Shown here piece after piece: positions 22,417-32,600 of a stretch of 64,000 bases of DNA (position 1 is its first letter; every line of letters starts with the position of its first letter). This stretch comes from Hyalella azteca (lineage: Eukaryota > Arthropoda > Malacostraca > Amphipoda > Hyalellidae): assembly GCF_000764305.2 (NCBI RefSeq), contig NW_025931987.1:1-64000 (forward strand), written 5' to 3'. Position numbers and translations under genes: made by a program. The notes below the pieces were generated by a model. It did no database searches and was not told the origin of the DNA. It saw nothing but the letters and a program-made list of their open reading frames with translations.

Positions 22417-24719
22417 ATGGCAGAAGAAGTTGAAACATTCGCCTTCCAGGCTGAAATCGCTCAACTCATGTCGTTGATAATCAATACGTTCTACAGTAAC
22501 AAAGAAATCTTCCTCCGAGAACTGGTGTCAAATTCTTCGGACGCGCTTGATAAAATTCGATACGAATCCCTCACTGATCCGACTAAACTGGATAGCGGAA
22601 AGGAGCTTTACATCCGCATTATTCCGAATAAGAATGATCGCACCTTGACGATTTATGACTCTGGTATCGGCATGACGAAGGCCGACCTCATCAACAACCT
22701 GGGCACCATCGCCAAGTCCGGCACCAAGGCCTTCATGGAGGCCCTCAACGCTGGCGCCGACATCTCCATGATCGGGCAGTTTGGTGTGGGCTTCTACTCC
22801 GCATACCTCATCGCCGACAGAGTGGCGGTCACTTCCAAGCACAACGACGACGAACAATACACTTGGGAATCAGCTGCCGGAGGCTCTTTTACTGTCAAGC
22901 TCGATAATTCGGAGCCGCTGGGCCGCGGCACTAAGATCGTGCTCTACCTCAAGGAAGATCAAACGGAATACCTTGAAGAACGAAGAATTAAGGATGTCAT
23001 CAAGAAGCACTCTCAATTCATTGGATATCCTATTAAACTTGTCGTTGAAAAGGAGAGAGAAAAGGTTGGTTTTGGATTTGTGTGACTATAGTTAAAGTTA
23101 TTAGGATGAATTTATCATTTGAGGAAGAAAATTATTTTATCACAGTCAAATGTCAAACCAGAGAGAACTTCGGAGTAAACATGGCATGTCTCTCCCGAAT
23201 ATTTTTATTTTAAAAAATGTTTTTTTTCCTGCAGGAAGTTGACGATGATGAAGGGGATGAAAAGGAGGAAGACAAGACAGCCGAGGGTGACAAGCCGAAA
23301 GTTGAAGATGTCGGCGAAGATGAAGAAGCGGACAAGAAAGAAAAAAAGAAGAAAACAATCAAGGAGAAGTATAATGAGGACGAAGAGTTGAACAAAACGA
23401 AACCTCTGTGGACCCGCAACCCTGACGACATTTCCCAAGTTGAATACGGAGAATTTTACCGGTCCCTCACAAATGACTGGGAGGATCACCTTGCCTGCAA
23501 ACATTTCAGCGTCGAGGGTCAACTGGAGTTCCGTGCTCTGCTGTACATCCCGAGACGCGCTCCATTTGATCTCTTCGAAAATAAGAAGCAAAAGAACAAA
23601 ATCAAACTGTACGTGCGACGCGTGTTCATCATGGACAACTGTGAGGAGCTCATCCCTGACTACTTGAACTTTATCAACGGCGTAGTTGATTCCGAAGACT
23701 TGCCTTTGAACATTTCCCGTGAAATGTTGCAGCAGAATAAGATCCTTAAAGTCATCCGCAAGAATCTCGTCAAGAAAGTACTGGAGCTTATCGATGAGCT
23801 TGCCGAAGAAAAAGATAATTACAAGAAATTCTACGACAACTTCTCAAAGAACCTCAAATTGGGAATACACGAAGATTCAACCAATCGCAAGAAGCTCTCA
23901 GAGTTCTTGCGCTACCACACTTCTGCCAGCGGCGAAGAAATGGTTTCTCTTAAGGATTACGTGTCCAGAATGAAGGACAACCAAAAGCACATCTACTATG
24001 TCACCGGAGAGTCGAGGGAGCAGGTTGCCAGCTCAACATTCGTAGAGCGAGTTCTGAATCGAGGCCTTGAGGTCGTTTACATGGTAGATCCCATCGACGA
24101 ATATTGCGTGCAGCAACTCAAGGAGTACGACGGCAAAACGCTCGTGTCTGTATCCAAAGAGGGTCTTGAGTTACCCGAGGATGAAGACGAAAAGAAAGCT
24201 TTTGAAGAAAAGAAAACTAAATTTGAAAACCTATGCAAGCTCATCAAAGATATTCTGGACAAGAAGGTCGAGAAAGTTGTTTTGTCCAATCGTTTGGTTT
24301 CTTCGCCGTGCTGCATCGTGACGTCTCAGTATGGCTGGTCAGCGAACATGGAGAGAATCATGAAGGCGCAAGCCCTACGAGACTCGTCAACTATGGGCTA
24401 TATGGCCGCCAAAAAACATTTCGAGATCAACCCAGACCACAACATCATTGAAAACCTTAGACAAAAGGCGGAGGCTGACCGCAATGACAAATCTGTTAAG
24501 GATCTCGTCATGCTCCTCTTTGAGACTTCACTTTTAACATCCGGTTTCACGCTAGAGGAACCTACCAAGCACGCAGGTCGCATCTATAGGATGATTAAAC
24601 TTGGCCTCGGTATCGACGATGACTCGGCGGACACTGCTGTAGAGATGCCATCTCTAGACGATCTTCCTCCACTCGAAGGAGAGGACGAGGATGCCTCCAG
24701 GATGGAAGAAGTTGACTAA
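22417..24719 (+). CDS. Hsp90: Cytosolic heat shock protein HSP90
   Basis: Exons 22417-23064 and 23235-24719 join in phase 0 into 710 residues, close to the usual 715-730. The N-terminal GHKL ATPase domain has [20 protein letters not shown] (catalytic Glu and ATP-site Asn), DSGIGMT and [15 protein letters not shown]. The acidic/Lys-rich linker begins at the intron ([17 protein letters not shown]). The middle domain has [17 protein letters not shown] with the ATP-contacting Arg. The C-terminus is MEEVD, the ligand for TPR co-chaperones, which makes this the cytosolic paralogue rather than GRP94 or TRAP1. It is an ATP-dependent chaperone for kinases and nuclear receptors. The ATG is preceded by ttttcccaaag|gtcgaa, so a non-coding first exon lies upstream, consistent with the distant heat shock element. 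It converges with the GPCR gene. Confidence 0.98.
23065..23234 (+). other. Hsp90: HSP90 coding intron (170 bp)
   Basis: gttggt...ttttcctgcag. It splits the ATPase domain from the charged linker. If retained, translation ends six codons into it, giving a 222-residue N-domain product. Confidence 0.95.
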
Positions 24720-25090
24720 TTTTTCAAAGCTAATATCAGCTTGAAAATTTTCGTGGGAATGTTAGATTTCAGTACAAACTCTAAGGTTATTTTTCTATTG
24801 ATTCTCTAATTAATGATATAAAATTTAGAAAAAAACACCAATGCAAAAGTTTGAATTTTTGACTATACGTAATTCTAGCGTAACTTTCAAATTTCGGATG
24901 ATAAATAAACGAAGAAGATAACGGTTTCTATTTTTACTACCAATAAAATCTTAAAAGTAGCAAGCGCTTCATAATTCATCTTGATTCACGGAAGCTTCTT
25001 GGATTCAAAGCTCATCAAAAAATAACTAATAAAGATATCATTATAATATCAACTTTATTGAAAAAGGCATAACCTGAATTTTTGTATCAT
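24720..25090 (+). other. HSP90 3' UTR region
   Basis: Non-coding and AT-rich; AATAAA at about 24904 and again at about 24943 are candidate polyadenylation signals. Confidence 0.5.
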
Positions 25091-25430
25091 TTAGTTTGAA
25101 CAAATGACGACATGACCTTGGACAAAGATAACATTGGGCAAATGACGGCCCCTTATACATTCAGTTCGATTTTTGAAGTTTCGTTCAACTCGCTGAAGCA
25201 TATTGATATGTAAGTTGGCGATGGCTTGGCGTATGTTGTTCTTCAAATGAGGTAGGGTCCTTAGACAACCATTCATTGTAAACTATTGATTTAAGATAAC
25301 CCCATAAAAAATCACACGGAGCAAAATCGGAGAACCGAGCACGGAATGCTCGTTGAGTAGCGATAATGGAACGACCATTAGTAAAGTACGCCTCGAGAGC
25401 AAACGCACGCTGCTGACTTGTCCAACGCAT
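25091..25430 (-). pseudogene. Internally deleted mariner/Tc1-superfamily transposase remnant
   Basis: On the minus strand the frame begins WTSQQRAFALEAYFTNGR...ATQRAFRARF, the DUF4817-type helix-turn-helix found at the N-terminus of some arthropod mariner-like transposases. It then runs directly into FAPCDFLWGYLKSIVYNEW, the C-terminal hallmark of the DDE domain. After a frame change near 25240 it continues LKNNIRQAIANLHINMLQRV and ends HLPNVIF. The whole catalytic DDE core between the two pieces is missing, so this is a non-autonomous deletion derivative. Confidence 0.75.
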
Positions 25431-26569
25431 AGTGGCATCTGACTAGGCAGGAAACAAAACTTCATTTCTTTCCCTTTCATATGAAATACTCCCCACCCTT
25501 TTCCTACAACACCTGGCTGCTCGGCACAAAATACAAAACAGGAAGTTTCCGTGAATCACCTAGTACCAGGAGCCAATGCACAGCGACAATCTTGTTAATG
25601 GCTTATGAAGACGACTTAATAAAAAATGCCTCTGTTCAAATGCACAAGGTAAACAAGTTAAGCACTATCACAATCGTGACTCAATAGTAGGGAGAGTGGT
25701 TCCCTGCATACTTAAGGTAATAATTGTGACCACATCTAGGAAAGAAGCGATGATCACACACAGTGTAAGACTAGAAAAATACATACTGTACAGTCATTAC
25801 TTGTAAACGTATAAGCGACGAGCATTAACATATTAGTTTTGACTTGGAGGATGACAACAAAGAACTCTAGCAGATAAATATTGCCGGAGCTTATTCCTAC
25901 CGATTAAAGCAGTGGTAACAAAAAGGAGCTCGAAACTCCTCGGCATAGGAAAACGATTTACCTTAAACATATGCCGTAACCAACTACCGATTCCTACCGT
26001 AGAAGCAAGAATATTAGAGAGATTCTGGAAATGTCATAAAAATGTATCACAATACTATCAAAGTTATTCAATTTTGAGCGCCCTTAAAATGATTCGTTTA
26101 TACTTTTCACTGCAACTCCGCGGTCGCGAGTGTCAATGTCAAATTACTCTATTCAAGAACAACATTCAAGAGTATTAATAAAATTATCTTTAAAAGTCGC
26201 TGATAAAGAGTATTAAACAAAATATTTTTTAACTTTAAAGAGACTTGGAGAGGACATGATTGCGTTTCTGCAATCAGCAATAGAATCTGACCAAGCAATT
26301 TATATACTAAAATCCAATTCGGCCTCATACTTTGTAGCCCAAAACTTTATACTGCGAGTAAAATATTCAAACATCAAACAAAGATCAATTGCTAATCAAA
26401 ACAAAACTGAAAATAAATTATAGGAAAAATGTTACGCCTCCAGCGTCGTAATGGGCTCAGAAACAAAAGGCAGTTACCCTGTTTATTGACATTTAAATCC
26501 CCAAATAAACGTCAACGTCTTAGCCTTAAAAATTACAAATCACAGACGAAGCAGTAGTACGTCGTGGGC
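25431..26569. other. Region between the convergent HSP90 and GPCR genes
   Basis: AT-rich, no supported gene. It should contain the 3' UTR of the minus-strand GPCR gene. Confidence 0.35.
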
Positions 26570-26661
26570 TTAAATACGTTTGGGAGGCACAGAAGACGAC
26601 CGAGGCTTCGGTATCTCTCTCGGCGATTCCGGCTTGCCGAGAGTCCTGTCCACCGTAAAGC
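26570..26661 (-). CDS. GPR161: GPR161-like exon 9: C-terminus
   Basis: Acceptor ccttttcag|GC. It encodes FTVDRTLGKPESPREIPKPR then SSSVPPKRI and TAA. It completes a Gly codon with exon 8 (G|GC). The Pro/Ser/basic composition matches the rest of the tail. Confidence 0.75.
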
Positions 26662-29600
26662 CTGAAAAGGAAGTGGCCAAGTTAAGCAAAAAAGTGCAAT
26701 TTTCTGGTGCTGAATGTAATCTGGAATAAAATCGTGAACACACCACGTTAATTTAAACAATCGGTCGAGAATAACATGATCATGAAACTAATGTAAATTT
26801 ATAGAATACGAGCTCCCGTTTCACTTGGTCTAGCGTGTTGTCGGAATTGTGAACTAGACGTTTTCCTTGCAGGGTAAACGATTTAAAAAAATGTATCGGG
26901 TATTCTAATATTTGTTTTTCTGCTTTAAATTGGGGAGGACGTAGAAACAAGGATTTTACGAAAAGTTTGCTAATTCTTCGAAGACCAAAATGTATAACAA
27001 CTTGAGCCGTCTTCAGGGACTATGTCTACTGTAGCTGACAATAAAAGACCCGAAGGTGAACTATTGACCAAATGACTTTTCACTATGGTATGCGATGAAA
27101 GCTTATCAATATTTACTATTGACATTCAGATCATTTGCTGCAAAAATGACATCAGGTTTACTCTTTCATTGACTTTTAAAACTTCAAATCAGAGGGTAGA
27201 TGGCAGTATTCTCTTGTTACCGCCGCAATTTTTCTTGATTAATATATAATATTTCAGCACACTAATAATTCGATACAATTAATTAAAATTTAACGGGAAA
27301 TTGTGAATTTTTCGTGATTAATATATATTATTTCTGCACACTAATAATTCTATACAATTATTTAAAATGTAACGGGAAATTGTGAATACAACTTTGCGGG
27401 TCTCACCTCTAGAGAGTCTATTCCTTCTGTCATTCAGGTCGACTCTGTCTTCAGGAAAATTTGACTTCAAAGCTGCAGTCCCAGTGCATTTCAAAGAAAC
27501 AGCACTCTGTGTGCCATTGCAGCCGGAAAAATTGGTAAAATCTTCATTCTCATCTGCGTCTTCGTTTGGAAATTCATTTGAACTGGGAAATGACGTGTTT
27601 AAACAGGTTACAAATTGATCTGAAGACGAGGTTGTGTCGGACGAGGAATCGATATAGTGCGGCAAATCGTCGCCATCCATGTTTAAAGCTACGAAACTTG
27701 GTTGCCTTTGACTGGCAGCCAAGTGATTGCTGCTCTCGTAATGGGGCTGTTGAAGGAGAGAATCGTACGACGTTGGGGAAGTTGTCCCGCAAGAGGTATC
27801 GCTGTAGCTTCCAGTTTGGAGAGGAATATTAATTGATAAGGATTTACCGAAAGATTTCCATTGTCTTCTTCGTGAGAGTGCGTTTGTAGCAGAAGCAATT
27901 AGCGACATTTCTGGTCCATGTAGCTCTTGGATTTCCGGAGGGCTAGTCTCTGGTTTAAAATATCTACTTAGTGTGGGAAGAGGTGTGCTGGATGGCAAGC
28001 TTAATGGGTGATTATACAGACAACCCGAATTATTTTCGTCGACTGAACAGGAAGTTGGAGGAGTCGCTGGAATTGTCACGACCTGTGGGACCAAAAGAGA
28101 TTTCTTGCTCTTCTTCATCAAGAAAAAACCTGAATCTCTGACAGACTCCCCGTCACATTGCCTTTCGTTCAGCTTTGCTTTAATGATGGATAAATTCTTT
28201 ACCGGTGCATCAAGAATTTTGAATGGGCTGGTAAAATGCATGGATGTACTTGTATGTTTACTTTTGGATTCATCCGTGCGCATAAGATTGTACTGACGTT
28301 TGGGATGTATAAGACCCGCTGTTACAGTGTAACATCTTTTGCGACTAGTTGAGTGATTCGAACCAGTCAGACTATTCGTATCAGTGCTCCGAACATCATT
28401 TTCAGTTCGTAATACAGAAGTCGTTCTTTTATCAGTGGACCCGAAAGAGCATCGCTGCGGCTGAGGTGCGAGGGGGCGGAGCGGCGGAGAACATGTCCTT
28501 GCTGGAATACTGGCTCTGGTGGGGATCGCTCCCGACCTTTAATTTGAGGGGATCTGCGGTGAAGAATGAGCAGGTTATGTTTAAGAAAATTAACTTGTGG
28601 TGGCAGTAGCATAATAAAATGTCATATAGTAGTATCGGCATACAGGATTAAAATGGGGCCTGACCTATCACTGATCACTGATTCTAGACATAATAATAAA
28701 AATGATAATAATAATGAAAACGGTTTCAGCGTTCATTGGGCCGTAGGCCTGTTGCCGATTCCTAACATTGCAGAACATCCACAGCTTGTTGCGGTCTCGA
28801 ACTCGCAACTCAATGCTATAATGCTGCTGTGCTTAACCGCCCGGCCTCCTCGCCGATTCTGACCAGAAACTGGCGCACAGAGCTGGGATCGAATCCGCAT
28901 CGCTCTGTGCCAATCTTGATACTCTGAACTGTAACCACTGCGCAAGAATTTTCTGAGCTTCAAACCCGTAACTCACTGCTTGAGTTGCGACCCATGATCC
29001 GATTCAAATTATGTGGGTTTTATATCATGTAATGATTGTATTTACGGGAGTGATAGCTGAGCAGCACACGCGTCTGCTTCCTTATGGTCCGGTTGAGGAG
29101 CCCGTACACCAGGGGCTGTAGTACGCATGCGCAGTACAGCAGCACTGACGCGTACCACTGTCGGGACACTTGGGGTGAGTGGGTGATACTGTCGGGACAC
29201 TTGGGGTGAGTGGGTGAAACTGTCGGGACACTTGGGGTGAGTGAGTGATACTGTCGGGAGAGTTGGGGTGAGTGAGTAGGTAAATAAATGATGATGACAA
29301 GTGTCACTGTGCATGGTGACAGGAAGTAATTTTGGATGATACCGCCCTTTCTTGAACAAATATACCACTCTATGACGCTCTCGACGGACGAAAAAATTAT
29401 CATTAGCAATGAAGTATATGAAGATTAAATAATTTTAGCATTGAATGACGTCTGAAAAACGAAAGTTATTCTGTACCTTGACGCCGACGGGTACCAGCAG
29501 GTCTTGCGCAGGTCCTATCATCTCCAGACCCAGCACGACGGAGTAGGGGAGCCACGTCACCAGCTGTAGCCCCACCACCACACTCACGGTCCTGCCGTGA

Positions 29601-32600
29601 TGTTTATAGTGAATTATATATTCTTTGATTGTGAAATATGTAAATCAAAGGTAAACATCATGACAACGTATCCTATTCAGGGCCTATACCTTCAAAATTC
29701 GCTAAGTGAACGTAAGTATTTACGCTCTATTTTCTTGTCTATTATTGGTGGATTTTGCTCAAAAGGCCGTCAATGATTGGCTGATGAACTTACGATCTCT
29801 TAACTTTTTTGAAAGTACGGGCCCAGGAAATTGGGATGCAGTAAATTTAGTGGAAAAACGATATGAAACGTCATGGGCCTATACTTTCAAAAAAGGTAAG
29901 AGATCGTAAGGTCATCAGCCAATCATTGACGGCCTTTCAAGCAAAATCCACCAATCATAGACAAGAGAATAGAGCGTAATTACTTATCGTTCACTTAGCG
30001 AGTTTTGAAAGTATGGCCCCTGCAGGTTAGATCAGGATATGAGTATAACAGGAAACGTATCTTCTGTATTTTATTTCTACGCAGAATGAAGTTTCTTAAA
30101 CCTCTCACCTCTCGATCTCCGTTTTGGAATGCAGTGAGAAAAATTAGCGCTTGAGTTTTGCTAGAAATTGTATAATTTATCAATTTGCAATTTAAATAAA
30201 TGAATTTTCCCTGACGATCCAAAAGATTTGTTAACCAAATACCGAATGCAATTATAAAAATATGCGAATATATTTCCAAAGGCAGAACCAGGGAGAAGTC
30301 CGGGGTAATATCTGGTAGTAATTAAGCTCATAATACAGTACGATAAGGATGCATTGTATTGCATGAAAGTTCACACTTAAACTATGTTTATTCTATAGTA
30401 ATTAGGGCTGGCTAAAGCAAAACAGAAAGCAATTCGATCATTCTGGACTCATGATCTTCAAGTTGAAAAAATATTTCGATAAAATCCGGCCAAGCGGGCA
30501 GCAACTTCAGCCCTTACAGCAGAAACTTGCACAACAATGATTAATTGTTATTAATGATACAGGATTCCTAGCACCCCATTGCACAACGCTGACTGATGAA
30601 TGTCAATGACTCAGCCCTTACCTCAGCCCTTGCACGACTATTATCGTTTGAGTACTCATTATTAAATCGTTTGAGTACTCATTATCGATTATCGTTTGAG
30701 TACTCAGTATCGATTATCGTTTGAGTACTCATTATCGATTATCGTTTGAGTACTCAGTATCGATTATCGTTTGAGTACTCAGTATCGATTATCGTTTGAG
30801 TACTCATTATTAAATATCGTTTGAGTACTCAGTATCGATTATCGTTTGAGTACTCATTATCGATTATCGTTTGAGTACTCAGTATCGATTATCGTTTGAG
30901 TACTCATTATTAAATATCGTTTGAGTACTCAGTATCGATTATCGTTTGAGTACTCATTATCGATTATCGTTTGAGTACTCAGTATCGATTATCGTTTGAG
31001 TACTCAGTATTGAATATCGTTTGAGTACTCATTATTAAATATCGTTTGAGTACTCAGTATCGATTATCGTTTGAGTACTCATTATCGATTATCGTTTGNA
31101 CCTAAGAACCACATGTCAAACTTAGTTAGTTCAACCATGTGTCCACTAATGTTGCCAATCCTGTCTCTTATACACATCTAGATGTGTATAAGAGACAGAA
31201 ATAGGCCCATGGCCTGTTGCCGATTCTTGAACTTTTCGTGACTTGATTCACAAGGGATCCGGCCTTTGGAACCCGATCTTTCCATAACTGACGATTGATT
31301 GAGATGCATAATTACTCGAGATGCATAATATAATAATTACTCGATTACTCGAGATGCATAATTACTTAATCGGATATGAGAACGTAATCGAAATATCCAC
31401 TGTGGTATCATCAGTCGTGAGTGGCATTTTCGTAAAGCCACATTTTCAGCTGAATCTAAGGAATGAAGAACATAGTCAACAGTAATGTTGGTACTCTTGG
31501 TTGAACTGCAGTGTTCAGAAAAAATTATCACTTATCGCTCGTGCGAACGAAGTAAAATAAAAGTTGAAACATTTACGAAATAAATAGGCACTTTGGTCAT
31601 TCATTAACTACCTCAGGGCAAACAATGCAACAAATGTGAAAGCTTGAACTTTAACGTTAACGTTTCAATGTTAATTGTGTATCTGCATTTGGTTATTGCG
31701 GCGTTAATAAGCCGGAAGCACACACGATCATTAGCAAGCGCAACGAACAAAAATATTTAACGATATTGAGCGGGGCGGGAGAGGGGACTGCGTACAGAAG
31801 AAATTGCATACTCAATCAATAATGCACGCGAAATTTAAAATAATTACATGGAATTTCAACGCAAACTTCGAGTCATACCTTCTTCACGGCCTGCGCGTCA
31901 CTACAGCTTCTGCGCACGGACGGCCCGGTCATTTTGTAGTACTGCGCAGCGAGCGTCGATACATTCATGTATTTATATTATCAACCGCTGTATTTTATAA
32001 TGTATTCGAGATATTATCATTTGATTGGAATTTGCAATTCTCATTTCGGTTTAATTAATGAGATGAAACTATTGAAATAAAGAAATGAATCTTTAAACAC
32101 TAGAGCTCCACATGACTGTACGAGTGTTTTACTTCTATACGCATCATGTTGTTCGTTCCCATTCGAAAAAATTATTTATTTCACGATGCATTTGTTTAAT
32201 TAATTAAATTAGATGAATGATGATCCCAATTACTTGCTTCGTATTTCTTGTATTAGTTATGCGGGAACATTCATTATATCTGAAGCCGCGATAAGACTAT
32301 TTCATGGAGCTTGAAAAATAAGTGTAAAATATCAAAAAAATATTTCGCCCTCCACGAAAAAAACCCACACTCTTTACGTAACGGATAGGATTAAAAAAAC
32401 ATTCCAAGTTCCGGTTTAACTTGTAAGTTATTCAAGACACTAAATCTATTGTAAATTCTAAACAACCAGAAGTGCAAATTATGCGTGCATCATCTAAAAA
32501 ACTAATCTACGATAACGTATCAAAAATTGCATCACGTTTATTTTGAATCAGAAACCGCCCAGTTGGCGCGCACTAATATTGAAGAATTTTTCAGTAGTTT

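Noticed and set aside
22528..23591. ORFs antisense to HSP90
   Set aside because: Shadows of a highly conserved GC-richer coding strand; no independent protein features.
30640..31098. CRISPR-like array
   Set aside because: Units are contiguous with no unique spacers, and the genome is eukaryotic; it is a minisatellite.
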